From assembly GCA_002869535.1 (NCBI GenBank), contig PKUK01000002.1:124001-188000 (forward strand): DNA of 64,000 nt, in the 5' to 3' direction. The notes under the pieces were generated by a model that saw only the letters and a list, made by a program, of their open reading frames with translations, was not told where the DNA came from and ran no database searches. A program made the translations under genes and the position numbers. This document shows positions 34,765-44,923 of this stretch, in pieces. Position 1 is the first letter of the stretch, and every line of letters starts with the position of its first letter. The DNA is from Arcobacter sp. GTDB lineage: Bacteria; Campylobacterota; Campylobacteria; Campylobacterales; Arcobacteraceae.

Positions 34765-35661
34765 TTAACTTTTCAGTAAGTCCTTTAGGCTATCAATAGG
34801 ACTTTTACCATCAAGTATTTTTTTTACTTCATTGGCAATGGGAGTATAAATATTGTTTTCCAAAGATAATCTATATATTGCTTCAGCTGTTTTAACACCC
34901 TCTGCTACTTCTCCAAGCTCTTCTAAAATCTCTTCTAAGGTTTTTCCATTAGCAAGACCAAGACCAACTCTATAATTTCTACTCATTGTAGAACTAGCAG
35001 TTAAAAATAGATCCCCTGCTCCACTTAGACCTAAAAAAGTAGACTTTCTTGCGCCAAACTCTTTTCCAAATCTTTCCATCTCTACAAGGCCTCTGGAAAT
35101 TAGAGATGCTCTGGCATTATTTCCAAGATGTAGTCCATCACAAATACCACTAGCTATAGCTAAAACATTTTTATATGCACCAGCAATTTCTGCACCTATT
35201 ACATCTTTTGAGTAGTATGTTTTTAAATAGTCTGGAAAGAAGTGACTAAATTTTTTATATAGTTTTTTTGATTTAGAGTTTATTACAATTGCAGCAGGTA
35301 GAGCTTTTATTACCTCTGCTGCAAATGAGGGACCAGAGATAAATCCTATATGTTTATCTGGAACAAACTCTTCGTAAATCTCATTTAGAAATTTACCACT
35401 TGAGGCTTCAATACCTTTTGAGGCTACGAGTATTTTTTGGCCATTATAAACAAAGTTTTCTTTTAGCCATTTTTTTATCTCTTGGGCTGGAATTGCTATA
35501 ATTAAATATTCACAATCCATTGCAGTTTTTAAGTCAACAAAGTTTTTAATATCTTTTGTTGTTCTTGAAGTTATATATACCTCTTGTTTTAAGCTAAGGG
35601 CAAAATGAAGAGCTTGTCCCCATTTACCAGCACCTATTACTGCAATAGAATTTTTTTTCAT
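34765..35661 (-). CDS. gpsA: Glycerol-3-phosphate dehydrogenase [NAD(P)+]
   Basis: GpsA makes sn-glycerol 3-phosphate from dihydroxyacetone phosphate for phospholipids. The 298-residue protein starts with the nucleotide loop AVIGAGKWGQAL, has GPSFAAEV, the catalytic-Lys region EIAGAYKNVLAIASGICDG and the GLSGAGDLFLT motif. It is directly downstream of gatB (no gap), a common Campylobacterota arrangement. Confidence 0.95.
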   Translation of the reverse strand: MKKNSIAVIGAGKWGQALHFALSLKQEVYITSRTTKDIKNFVDLKTAMDCEYLIIAIPAQEIKKWLKENFVYNGQKILVASKGIEASSGKFLNEIYEEFVPDKHIGFISGPSFAAEVIKALPAAIVINSKSKKLYKKFSHFFPDYLKTYYSKDVIGAEIAGAYKNVLAIASGICDGLHLGNNARASLISRGLVEMERFGKEFGARKSTFLGLSGAGDLFLTASSTMSRNYRVGLGLANGKTLEEILEELGEVAEGVKTAEAIYRLSLENNIYTPIANEVKKILDGKSPIDSLKDLLKS

Positions 35662-37080
35662 TTATGCTAATCTTTGCTTTAAAAGTTCATTTACTTTTTG
35701 AGGGTTTGCACTTCCTTTAGAAGCTTTCATTGTTTGACCAACAAAAAAGGCAAGTAGTTTTTCTTTACCTGCTTTATACTCTGCTACTTTTTCAGGGTTA
35801 TTTGCTAAAATCTCATCAATAATTGCAAATAGTGCACCATCATCAGAAACTTGTTTAAGTCCTAACTTATCAATTACATCATCAACACTTGCATCATTTT
35901 CCATTAGGTAATCAAGTACCTCTTTTGCAGCTTTTCCTGAGATAGTATTATCTTCGATTCTTTTTACTATAGTTGCTAATTTCTTAGCATCAACAGGTGA
36001 GTTTGTAATAGAGTCTGATAATCTTCCTTGTAACTCGACTGTTAACCAAGTAACTGCATTTTTACCACTAATCCCTTCTTCTAACATCTCTTCAAAGAAG
36101 TGAGCCATTTCAAGTTGGCTTGTAATAACACTTGCATCATAATCTTTAATATGATAATCTTTTACAAATCTAGCTTTTTTCTCATCTGGAAGTTCAGGAA
36201 TTTGTGAATACTTTTCCATCATTTCCTCTGTAATAATTACAGGTCTTAAATCTGGGTCTGGAAAATATCTATAATCAGCAGCATCTTCTTTACCTCTCAT
36301 AGATCGAGTTTCACCTGAATCTGGATTAAAAAGTCTTGTTTCTTGTACTATCTCAGTTGAGTGAATACCATCTTCCCAAGCTTCTATATGTCTATTTACT
36401 TCATAAGCAATTGCTTTTTCAATAAACTTAAATGAGTTCATATTTTTGATTTCACATCTTGTATAAAGGTTTGTATCACCTTTTGGTCTAATAGATACAT
36501 TTACATCACATCTAAAGCTTCCCTCTTGCATATTTGCATCACTTATGCCAAGATATCTTACGATTGAATGAAGTTTTTTAAGGTATAAAAGAGCCTCTTC
36601 TGCAGTTCGCATATCAGGTTCACTTACTATTTCAAGTAAAGGAGTTCCAGCTCTATTTAAATCCACATGTGAAACTGGACCAGCATGGATATTTTTACCA
36701 GCATCATTTTCTAAATGTGCTCGTGTTACTCCAATAGTTTTTTGGCTTCCATCTGGAAAATCAATAACTAATTGACCAAGTCATACAATAGGAACTTCAA
36801 ATTGAGAGATTTGGTAGCCTGATGGTAAATCAGGATAGAAGTAATTTTTTCTATTAAATATTGATTTTTGATTAATTTCTGATTTTAATGCAGTCCCTAG
36901 CATAATTGCTTTATGAACAGCCTCTTTATTTAATACAGGAAGTGCTCCTGGAAGACCTAGACATGTAGGACATACATTTGTATTTGGCTCTTCTCCAAAA
37001 CTAGTTGCGCATGAACAAAAAAGTTTACTATTTGTGTTTAGTTGTACATGTACCTCAAGACCTATTACTACTTCAAACAT
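35662..37080 (-). pseudogene. gatB: gatB interrupted by an in-frame TGA
   Basis: GatB is the tRNA-binding subunit of the amidotransferase that makes Gln-tRNA and Asn-tRNA. The frame begins [23 protein letters not shown] and has [13 protein letters not shown] and the zinc Cys residues. It reaches TGA at 36783-36781 after QFEVPIV and resumes with [11 protein letters not shown]...[11 protein letters not shown]...[19 protein letters not shown] through the C-terminal YqeY-like domain. With one sense codon it is a normal protein of about 472 residues. As GatCAB is essential in bacteria lacking AsnRS or GlnRS, this stop is probably a sequence error or is read through. Confidence 0.8.
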
Positions 37081-37089
37081 TTATTTCCT

Positions 37090-37944
37090 TTATCTTATCA
37101 CTTTTATATCAGCAGTTAATTTTAATTTTTCAAAATACTCTTTTAAGAATTTTTGTTCTCTTTCACTCATTAATGTATTAAAAATTTTGCTTTTTACATC
37201 TTCAAATTTTAAAGTTGTAACTCCACTTTTATTTTTTACATAAAACATTACAAAGTTTCTATCAGCTGTAAAAATAGGAGTGAACGTTCCATTTTTAGTA
37301 TCATTTAAAAGAAATTTTAATTGTGGATTTAATTTATCTTGCTCTAAAACAAAATCTTTTTTAACAACATCTTTAAATGTAGCCATTGGGTTTTGAGCTA
37401 TTGTTATTAAGGCTCTTTTATTTTTAGATGCATATTGTGTTACTTCGATTGCTGAAGCAGTTGTAAACATATTTTGATTATTGTTATAGTATATTTTTAA
37501 ATCTTCTTCTGTGGCAATTGCTAAGTTTCCACGTACTAATTTATCTATTAGTTTTCTTTTTAAAAGTTCTTTTTTAGTTTGGGCTTCAAACTCATCATAA
37601 CTTTTATTTTTTTGTCTTATGATTGATTTAAAAGCATATAAATCCATACCATTTGAAGCAGCTATTTTCTCTAGATAGTTATTTAATTCAAATATATCTA
37701 CGCTAATACCTTGCTTTTCTAATTCTTGATTATATAAAATTTCATCAACTAGTAGACCAACTGCATCCATTTTTTTGAGGTTTGTTTCGGCCATTTTTTC
37801 ATTGATATCACTTATAGTAATTGGTTCATCATTTACAGTAAGTGCTAGACCATTTATAATTTCTGCATTTGAAATAGTGAATGTTGCTAATAAAGTGAAT
37901 AGAACTCTTTTTGTAAAAAGTTTGATATTCTTATCTTTCATCAT
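37090..37944 (-). CDS. SurA/PpiC-like periplasmic chaperone
   Basis: The 284-residue protein has a signal peptide (RVLFTLLATFTISNA), a SurA-type N-terminal helical domain (GLALTVNDEPITISDINEKM) and a parvulin-like part in the middle that looks weak. It resembles Campylobacter Cj1289-type SurA-like proteins that help outer-membrane proteins fold. It precedes gatB by 9 bp on the same strand. Confidence 0.78.
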   Translation of the reverse strand: MMKDKNIKLFTKRVLFTLLATFTISNAEIINGLALTVNDEPITISDINEKMAETNLKKMDAVGLLVDEILYNQELEKQGISVDIFELNNYLEKIAASNGMDLYAFKSIIRQKNKSYDEFEAQTKKELLKRKLIDKLVRGNLAIATEEDLKIYYNNNQNMFTTASAIEVTQYASKNKRALITIAQNPMATFKDVVKKDFVLEQDKLNPQLKFLLNDTKNGTFTPIFTADRNFVMFYVKNKSGVTTLKFEDVKSKIFNTLMSEREQKFLKEYFEKLKLTADIKVIR

Positions 37945-38017
37945 TTAATCCTTTTTAATAAAGCAAATATTTTACCACAAAGTTGGTAAAATATTTGTTT
38001 GATGAAAGTTCTGTTTT

Positions 38018-40849
38018 TTAAATTTTAGAAGAGCTACATCTATTTACTAGATATAAAATAGAGTTATAATCAAGTCCTGATTCTTCGCTCAATCCAATTT
38101 CACAAGTTTTTGATGTGGAAAATGCAAGTTTTGCTCCACTTGTTTGTTCTTTTAAACTACTAAGTGCTGATTTGTTTAATTCAGGGAAATTAAATCCTCT
38201 ATCCCCTGCAAAACCACAACATTTCACATCAGCTGGAACTATTACTTCATTTGAACATAGTTTTGCAAGAGCTATAAACTTTTCATGTAATCCCATTTTT
38301 CTAGAACTACATGTTGTGTGAATAGTTATTGGTTCATCTATTTTAGTAAACTCTAATTCATTTACCACATAATCTAAACAAAACTCAATAGGCTCATAAA
38401 TTTTTATATCACTAATAAAGCTTTCCTGCATCTTTTTAGTACAAGGACTTGTATCACAAAGTATTGGATACTCTCCATTATTACTAACTTCAAGTAAAGC
38501 TTTTTCTAATTGAGTTGATTTTTGCTCTGCTTGTTTAGTGAAACCTTTTGAAGAAAAAGGCATACCACAGCATAACTCTTCAAGTGCTTTTGGCAATACT
38601 ATTTCAAAACCAGCTTTTTGTAAAACTTCAACAGTCACATCATATAGACTTTTTTCTTCTTGTGAAAAACTACTTTGTCCCATGGTTCTACTAATACATG
38701 AAGGGAAATATACTATTTTTTTATCACTTGCTTTATTGGTAAATTTTTCATTTATACTCAATCCGCTTGGAAGAGTTGCACTCCATTTTGGAGTTCCTAA
38801 TAGTTTTCTAAAATTGTTTGTCATCCCTGTCATTAAAGATGTTCCAATTAATGAGTGTACAAAATTTGCACTTTTTAGGCCTACTCTCATTCCACTTAAT
38901 GTTGTAGAGAAATTGTTTGCAATAAAAGTTGCAACTTTATCTTGTGTTGGAGTAATTCTTTCATGTCTTAGATACTTTGTTAAAGCTCCTGTATCTATCC
39001 CAACAGGACAAGCAGTTGAACATAAGCTACAAGTTGCACAAGTCTCTAAACCATCATATACATATGCCTCTTTTAATTCGTCAGCCTCTTTTTGTTCTCC
39101 TATAACCTCAAGTCTACTAATCTCTCTATTTGCTACAATTCTATGTCTTGGCGTAAAGGTAATGGCATTTGATGGACACATTGGCTCACAAAAACCACAC
39201 TCAATACATGTATCAACTAAATCATTGGTTGCAGGTAGTGGTTTTAGATTTTTAAGGTGAGCTTGTTTGTCATGATTTATTATTACACCAGGATTTAAAA
39301 TACCTGTAGGGTCAAAAAGGTTTTTAATACTTTCCATCATATCAAAAGCAGTTTTCCCCCACTCTAACTCTATAAATGCAGCCATATTTCTACCTGTACC
39401 ATGTTCAGCTTTTAGACTTCCCTGATATTTAACGGCAACTGAATTTGTAACATCATTCATAAACTCGTCGTATCTTTTTATCTCTTTTTGATCATTGAAA
39501 TCTTGTGTAAATACAAAGTGGAAGTTTCCTTCTAGGGCATGTCCAAAAATAAGTGCTTCATGGTAACCATGTTTCTCAAATAAACTTTGCAGTTCTAATG
39601 TTGCTTCAGCCAATGATTCTATTGGATATGCAACATCTTCAATTATTACAGTTGTCCCTATTTTTCGTATTGCACCAACAGCAGGGAAAAGTCCTTTTCT
39701 TATTTTCCAAAAAAGTGTGTACTCTTCTACTTTTGTAGTAAACTTTATAGGTCTTACTGTTTTAAATTCACTTAAAATATTTTCTATATCTTTTGTTTGA
39801 GTTTTTAAATCTTTTTTTAGATTTGCTCTAGTTTCAACCAATAAAGCTGTAACTTCACTATCAAATTCTTTAAGATAGCTTGGCATTCCTTCTTTATCTT
39901 GAACAGATTTAAGTGCTTTGTTATCCATAAGTTCAACTGCATCAACAATGATTTTTCCATCATCTTTTGCAAGTTTGATTTTAGATACTGCATTACAGGC
40001 ATCTTTGATATTTTCAAAAAATATTAAAGCACTTGCTTTATTTGGATAATCTTCAACTGTATTATATGTTACCTCTTCAATAAAGGCCAAAGTTCCTTCA
40101 CTTCCAATGATTAAGTGAGATAAAATATCAAACTCATCTTCATAATCAACAAGTGCATTTAAAGAGTAACCACAAGTATTTTTTATCTTGAATTTTCTTT
40201 CAATTAAAGACTTTAACTCTTTGTCATGTTTTGTTTTACTTGCTAACTCTTTTAAGTTTTCTAAAAACTCTTTGTGCTGGTGTCTAAATCTTTTTTTAGA
40301 CTTCTCTGAAGATGTATCAAGCTTTGTTCCATCAGCCATTATAAGCTTGATTGATTTTAAAGTTTTATAAGAATTTTGTGATATACCGCAACACATTCCA
40401 GAGGCATTGTTTGCTGCAATTCCACCTATCATGGCTGCATTAATACTTGCTGGGTCTGGACCTATTTTTTTGTTAAACTCTTTTAATATATTATTTGCCT
40501 GTTCACCAGTAAGAGCTGGTTCTAAACTTATATAACTTTTATCATCAGCTAATTTAAAATTGGTAAATTTTCTTGATGTAATTAACAAAATAGAGTCACT
40601 AATTGCTTGACCTGAAAGTGATGTTCCTGCTGCTCTAAATGTAATAGGCAGAGCTCTTTTATATGCTTCTTTTATGATAAATTGTACTTCATCTGAGTTG
40701 TCTGCTTTTATAACAATCTTTGGTAATAATCTATAAAAAGAGGCATCTGTTCCATATACTAAAGTATGAAGTTTATCTGTGAAAATTTGATTTTTTTTAA
40801 TTTTTTCAGAGATAGTTTCTAAAAATTCTTGGTAGTTTCCTTCTAACAT
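38018..40849 (-). CDS. FAD/Fe-S D-lactate dehydrogenase (GlcD-GlpC fusion)
   Basis: The 943-residue enzyme has an N-terminal FAD-binding PCMH domain (PITFRAAGTSLSGQAISDSILL), a FAD-linked oxidase C-terminal domain (EHGTGRN), a ferredoxin-like domain with CIECGFCEPMCPS and CATCSLCSTACP, and a C-terminal CCG domain (CCGMPFSSKGF, CCGFAGDRGF). This layout matches the Campylobacter Cj1585c-type D-lactate dehydrogenase, a peripheral respiratory enzyme. It is at the end of the lactate module, after the TRAP transporter. Confidence 0.88.
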   Translation of the reverse strand: MLEGNYQEFLETISEKIKKNQIFTDKLHTLVYGTDASFYRLLPKIVIKADNSDEVQFIIKEAYKRALPITFRAAGTSLSGQAISDSILLITSRKFTNFKLADDKSYISLEPALTGEQANNILKEFNKKIGPDPASINAAMIGGIAANNASGMCCGISQNSYKTLKSIKLIMADGTKLDTSSEKSKKRFRHQHKEFLENLKELASKTKHDKELKSLIERKFKIKNTCGYSLNALVDYEDEFDILSHLIIGSEGTLAFIEEVTYNTVEDYPNKASALIFFENIKDACNAVSKIKLAKDDGKIIVDAVELMDNKALKSVQDKEGMPSYLKEFDSEVTALLVETRANLKKDLKTQTKDIENILSEFKTVRPIKFTTKVEEYTLFWKIRKGLFPAVGAIRKIGTTVIIEDVAYPIESLAEATLELQSLFEKHGYHEALIFGHALEGNFHFVFTQDFNDQKEIKRYDEFMNDVTNSVAVKYQGSLKAEHGTGRNMAAFIELEWGKTAFDMMESIKNLFDPTGILNPGVIINHDKQAHLKNLKPLPATNDLVDTCIECGFCEPMCPSNAITFTPRHRIVANREISRLEVIGEQKEADELKEAYVYDGLETCATCSLCSTACPVGIDTGALTKYLRHERITPTQDKVATFIANNFSTTLSGMRVGLKSANFVHSLIGTSLMTGMTNNFRKLLGTPKWSATLPSGLSINEKFTNKASDKKIVYFPSCISRTMGQSSFSQEEKSLYDVTVEVLQKAGFEIVLPKALEELCCGMPFSSKGFTKQAEQKSTQLEKALLEVSNNGEYPILCDTSPCTKKMQESFISDIKIYEPIEFCLDYVVNELEFTKIDEPITIHTTCSSRKMGLHEKFIALAKLCSNEVIVPADVKCCGFAGDRGFNFPELNKSALSSLKEQTSGAKLAFSTSKTCEIGLSEESGLDYNSILYLVNRCSSSKI

Positions 40850-41025
40850 TGTAAATCCTTTTTAATTTTTAATTCTTTTAATTAAAAAAATAATCTATTC
40901 AAGGCGAGGTACAGTATAAATTCTTTGTTGTGGGTTGTTAATAAATGAGTGCATTATGTCACTTTGTTTTAAAATAATATTTGATAATAATTTTAAAAAT
41001 TGTAACATAATGCCTCTGGGTTTAG

Positions 41026-42399
41026 TTAATTAGAAATGCTCATTCCAAATATTTCTGGATAGAAAGCTACTAATGCTAATACGATTACTTGTATAAGAAT
41101 GAAAGGTAAAACACCTTTATAAATCTCCATAGTTCTTACACTATCTGGGGCACAGCCTTTTAAATAGAAGAGGGCAAAGCCAAAGGGTGGGGTTAAAAAT
41201 GATGTTTGTAAATTCATTGCTATTAAAATTGCAAACCAAATAGGATCTATACCTAATGCTTGTGAAACTGGAATTAAAATAGGAACAATAATATATGAGA
41301 TTTCAATAAAGTCAATAAAGAAACCTAATACTAAAACAGCTAACATTGTAAATAGAATAAATGACCATTTACTATCACCTGGTAAACTTGTCATAAAATC
41401 ATGTACAATCTCTTCTCCACCTGTATATGAGAATACCATAGAAAAAGCCGTTGCCCCAATTAAGATACCAAATACCATTGAAGTAATTTTAACAGACTCT
41501 AGTGCAGCTTCTTTTATCATTTGAATAGAAAATGTTCTATACATTAAAGCTAGTCCAACTGCTCCTATACATCCAACTGCTGAAGATTCAGTAGGTGTTG
41601 CTACACCTGCAAAAATTGAACCTAAAACTAAAACAATAAGAGTTAAAGAAGGAATAATTGCAATTAGTGCTTGAATTATTTGTTGTTTTTTATTTCCGCC
41701 ATGTTCATGAGCTGGAATTGCTGGTGCCATATCTTTTTTAAAGTATGAAACAATTAAGATAAAAAGAATATAAGCACCAACAAGAGCAAGTCCTGGCCAA
41801 ACTGCTGAGGCAAATAGGTCACCAACAGGCACTTGAAATACATCTCCTAAGATGATTAGTACAATAGAAGGAGGAATGATTTGTCCCAAAGTTCCAGAAG
41901 CACAAATAGTTCCTGTTGCTAGTGGAACATTATATTTGTATTTCATCATAACTGGAAGTGAAATTACCCCCATTGCAACAACTGATGCTCCTACAACTCC
42001 TGTTGAAGCCGCAAGAAGTGTTCCTACTAGTACCGTAGAGATTGCAACTCCACCTCTAATTTCTACAAATAAAAATCCCATAGATTCAAGAAGTTTTTCA
42101 GCAAGACCTGTTTTTTGTAAAACTATACCCATAAAAATAAACATAGGAATAGCCATCAAAATTGTATTTTGTTGAATTGCAAAAATTCTAAAAGGCATAT
42201 AATCAAACATCAATACACCTTCATACAGACCTTCTGTAATAATCGGTATTATTCCTTGACTCAATTCCATGTAAGACATAACTTCAACAATACCTGCAAT
42301 CATTCCAAAAAATACTGAAACAGCAGCAAAGGTAAAGGCAACAGGAAATCCAATTAACAGCATAAATAATGCTGTAAAAAACATAATTATACCAATCAT
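41026..42399 (-). CDS. dctM: TRAP transporter large permease (DctM)
   Basis: The 457-residue protein has about 12 membrane helices with the DctM hallmarks AISTVLVGTLLAASTGVVGASVVAMG and GTICASGTLGQIIPPSIVLI. It moves substrate with Na+ together with DctQ and DctP. It overlaps dctQ by 4 bp. Substrate is probably lactate or another 2-hydroxy/2-oxo acid, inferred from the neighbours and the DctP type. Confidence 0.92.
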   Translation of the reverse strand: MIGIIMFFTALFMLLIGFPVAFTFAAVSVFFGMIAGIVEVMSYMELSQGIIPIITEGLYEGVLMFDYMPFRIFAIQQNTILMAIPMFIFMGIVLQKTGLAEKLLESMGFLFVEIRGGVAISTVLVGTLLAASTGVVGASVVAMGVISLPVMMKYKYNVPLATGTICASGTLGQIIPPSIVLIILGDVFQVPVGDLFASAVWPGLALVGAYILFILIVSYFKKDMAPAIPAHEHGGNKKQQIIQALIAIIPSLTLIVLVLGSIFAGVATPTESSAVGCIGAVGLALMYRTFSIQMIKEAALESVKITSMVFGILIGATAFSMVFSYTGGEEIVHDFMTSLPGDSKWSFILFTMLAVLVLGFFIDFIEISYIIVPILIPVSQALGIDPIWFAILIAMNLQTSFLTPPFGFALFYLKGCAPDSVRTMEIYKGVLPFILIQVIVLALVAFYPEIFGMSISN

Positions 42400-43004
42400 T
42401 TAGATTCTCCTTTTTCATCAATATCTTTAATATGATATTTATGTTGTTCTAAATCACATTTTAGATTTTCAATTTCACCTTTTAAATTATAATCATCTGA
42501 AGGATGAAGACCCTTATAAATATTTAAATTTTTAATGAAATATCCAATTGATGTTATTAATAAAAGTAAAAATGATAAAGGTATAAGTGCTTTTACTATC
42601 CATCTATAAGGTAGTCCCCCTGGATCGCCACTTTGTTCCATTGATAAATATGCTTCATGTGCATTACCAATTGAACTTAGTCCTACTAGCAAAGCAATAG
42701 GAAGAATAAAAGTTACAACTCCTACCATATTAATCATGGCTTTTTTCTTGTCAGTTAATCTATCGTAAATTAAATCTACTCTAACATGTCCATCTTCTTT
42801 TAGTGTATAAGAGATACCTAAAAGTATAATTACAGAAAACAGATGCCACTCCATCTCTTGCATTGCGATACTTCCTGATCTAAAAAAGTATCTCATAATA
42901 ACATCATAAAATACATTTAAAATCATAAGCACCATAGTAATAGCAGTAATAGTTCCGATAATATTAGCAAATTTATCGAAACCTCGCTCCAGTTTTAACA
43001 GCAT
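42396..43004 (-). CDS. dctQ: TRAP transporter small permease (DctQ)
   Basis: A 202-residue protein with four membrane helices and the DctQ segment FYDVIMRYFFRSGSIAMQEMEWHLF. The C-terminal 40 residues form a charged cytoplasmic tail longer than in many DctQ proteins. It overlaps dctM by 4 bp and is separated from dctP by 106 bp with two hairpins. Confidence 0.88.
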   Translation of the reverse strand: MLLKLERGFDKFANIIGTITAITMVLMILNVFYDVIMRYFFRSGSIAMQEMEWHLFSVIILLGISYTLKEDGHVRVDLIYDRLTDKKKAMINMVGVVTFILPIALLVGLSSIGNAHEAYLSMEQSGDPGGLPYRWIVKALIPLSFLLLLITSIGYFIKNLNIYKGLHPSDDYNLKGEIENLKCDLEQHKYHIKDIDEKGESK

Positions 43005-43036
43005 AAAAAATCCTTTGGGGTTTTCAAATAAGTCAG

Positions 43037-43063
43037 ATAAATATACTTTAAAAGTATATTTAT
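43037..43063. promoter_or_regulatory. 27-bp palindrome between dctP and dctQ
   Basis: Two perfect 13-bp arms (ATAAATATACTTT and complement) around one central base, 33 bp before the dctQ start. Too little loop for a good RNA hairpin, so a protein-binding dyad or an RNA processing site is more likely. Confidence 0.45.
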
Positions 43064-43077
43064 GTTACTTATAACAG

Positions 43078-43103
43078 GTTTAATCCCTAAAAAGGGATTA
43101 AAC
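43078..43103 (-). terminator. Attenuating hairpin after dctP
   Basis: Perfect 11-bp arms (GTTTAATCCCT with complement, loop AAAA) 8 bp after the dctP stop. Such hairpins keep the binding protein in excess over the membrane subunits by stopping part of the transcripts and shielding the 3' end. Confidence 0.65.
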
Positions 43104-43110
43104 AATTTTC

Positions 43111-44184
43111 TTATAAATTATCTTTTAAATATAAGTAATCTGACATTTCAGTCCATTTTCTAGCTTTCTTTTGGTAAGCTTCTTGAGAATCTAAAATCTC
43201 TTTTAATAATGGTTGTCCTTTTACTATTTCAGCTCTTAACTCTTTATTAGTTTGTTTTAAAGCATCCATAACTTCTTTTGGAAATGTTTTAATTTTAATA
43301 TTTGGATATTCACTTATCATTTTAGACCAAGCTTCAGCACTCATATGATAGTTTTGAATATACATATCATAAGCACTTACTCTCATCGCTGTTACTAAAA
43401 TCTCTTGTAAATCTTTTGGAAGTTTATTAAATGCTCTTTCATTTACTAAAAACTGTAAATCTAATCCTGGTTCATGCCATCCTGTATAGTAGTATGGTGC
43501 AACTTTATGGAACCCCATATTAATATCCATTCCAGGTCCAACCCACTCTAGTGCATCAATTGTTCCTCTTTCTAGTGAAGTATATAATTCACCCGGAGCA
43601 ATATTTGTAACAGTAAGTCCTAATTTTGCCATAACTTCTCCAGCAAAACCTGGGATTCTCATTTTAAGACCTTTTAAATCATCAACAGTGTTGATTTCTT
43701 TTCTAAACCATCCACCCATTTGATTTCCACTACTTCCCCCAGGGAAAGATAAAACTTTATGTTTTGCATAAGTTTTTTTCATAAGTTCCATACCACCACC
43801 GTGATAGAACCAAGCATATTGTTCAGGTGTAGTCAGACCAAAAGGCATAGTACTAAAAGGCATAGTATTAATATCTTTACCTTTCCAATAATATGATGCA
43901 GAGTGACCCATATCATATTGTCCACCTTTAACCATATCTAAAATTCCAAATGCAGATTTGTGTTTGTTAGAAGCATCAACTCTTATTTGAAGTCTTCCAT
44001 CAGACATCTTTTCTACCATTTCAGCCATTTTTGTAGGTGCATCAATAAATGGTGATAAAGTAGGCCCCCAAGTTGTTGCCAACTTCCATTTATATACTTT
44101 CTCAGCAGCCATTGAAGCAGTACTTAGACCTGCAAGTAATGCAGATGCTACAAGAAGTTTAGTTGTTTTACCAAACATATTCAT
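43111..44184 (-). CDS. dctP: TRAP transporter substrate-binding protein (TakP-like)
   Basis: The 357-residue periplasmic protein has a signal peptide (LLVASALLAGLSTASMA) and the TakP/lactate-binding subgroup motifs FYHGGGMELM, GNQMGGWFRKEINTVDDLKGLKMRIPGFAGEV and GTIDALEWVGP. Members of this subgroup bind small 2-oxo or 2-hydroxy acids such as pyruvate and lactate. Genes for lactate oxidation on both sides support lactate. The ATG at 44184 has GGAG upstream. Confidence 0.88.
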   Translation of the reverse strand: MNMFGKTTKLLVASALLAGLSTASMAAEKVYKWKLATTWGPTLSPFIDAPTKMAEMVEKMSDGRLQIRVDASNKHKSAFGILDMVKGGQYDMGHSASYYWKGKDINTMPFSTMPFGLTTPEQYAWFYHGGGMELMKKTYAKHKVLSFPGGSSGNQMGGWFRKEINTVDDLKGLKMRIPGFAGEVMAKLGLTVTNIAPGELYTSLERGTIDALEWVGPGMDINMGFHKVAPYYYTGWHEPGLDLQFLVNERAFNKLPKDLQEILVTAMRVSAYDMYIQNYHMSAEAWSKMISEYPNIKIKTFPKEVMDALKQTNKELRAEIVKGQPLLKEILDSQEAYQKKARKWTEMSDYLYLKDNL

Positions 44185-44279
44185 ATATTCTCCTTTTTTG
44201 TTTGTTCAATTAAATTGTAACTTGTAAATATGATAATGGAATGATATTTTTAAGTTAATTTTTAAAAAAAGGTTAAAAT

Positions 44280-44921
44280 TTAGATTTTAAATATGTACCC
44301 TGTATCAACTACAGTTTGGATGTACTCTTTAATTAAAATCTTTCTAACTCTTCTAATTAGACTTCGTATTGACTCCAAAGAGACAAAGTTACCTTCCCAC
44401 ACATAGTTTTCAATTGTCGCATATGAAATTACTGCATTCTTTTTAGTTAAAAATAGATTTATTAGAAGTCTCTCTTTTTTTGTAAGTCTTATTTCTTGAT
44501 TATCTATTTTTAATAAAGATGATTTAAAATAAAAAAAACAATCCTTGTCAAACTCTATAATATCATTTGTGATTTTACAAAGTTTTTCAATTTTTATCTC
44601 TAGTTCATCTATAAAAAAAGGTTTTTTCAAATAATCATTACAGCCAAAATCATAAGACTCTTTAATAATATCAAGTTCAACAGTAGAACTAATGATTATA
44701 ACTGGTACATCTTCATTATACTCTCTGATTTTTTTTAATATTTTTATCCCATCAACATTTGGAACATTTATGTCTAGTAAAAAACAGTTGTATCCATTAC
44801 TTAGTGCATCATAAGCTTTTTGTCCATCATAAAAAGAGTCAACTTTATATCCCTTTAGTCCAAGCCTCTTATTTATGGTTTGATTTAGTTTTTCATTATC
44901 TTCTAATAGTAAAATTTTCAT
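44280..44921 (-). CDS. OmpR-type response regulator of the lactate module
   Basis: The receiver domain has MKILLLEDNEK, the phospho-Asp in CFLLDINVPNVDG, and KKPF. The C-terminal winged helix ends SLIRRVRKIL...VDTGYIFKI. I start it at ATG 44921 rather than the TTG two codons upstream. It directly follows the kinase gene (stop 44924) and precedes dctP, so it probably controls the TRAP transporter. Confidence 0.88.
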   Translation of the reverse strand: MKILLLEDNEKLNQTINKRLGLKGYKVDSFYDGQKAYDALSNGYNCFLLDINVPNVDGIKILKKIREYNEDVPVIIISSTVELDIIKESYDFGCNDYLKKPFFIDELEIKIEKLCKITNDIIEFDKDCFFYFKSSLLKIDNQEIRLTKKERLLINLFLTKKNAVISYATIENYVWEGNFVSLESIRSLIRRVRKILIKEYIQTVVDTGYIFKI

Positions 44922-44923
44922 AA

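Noticed and set aside
38538-39260. Long plus-strand frame of 240 codons inside the D-lactate dehydrogenase gene
   Set aside because: It is antisense to well-conserved Fe-S and CCG domains and has no recognisable domain of its own.
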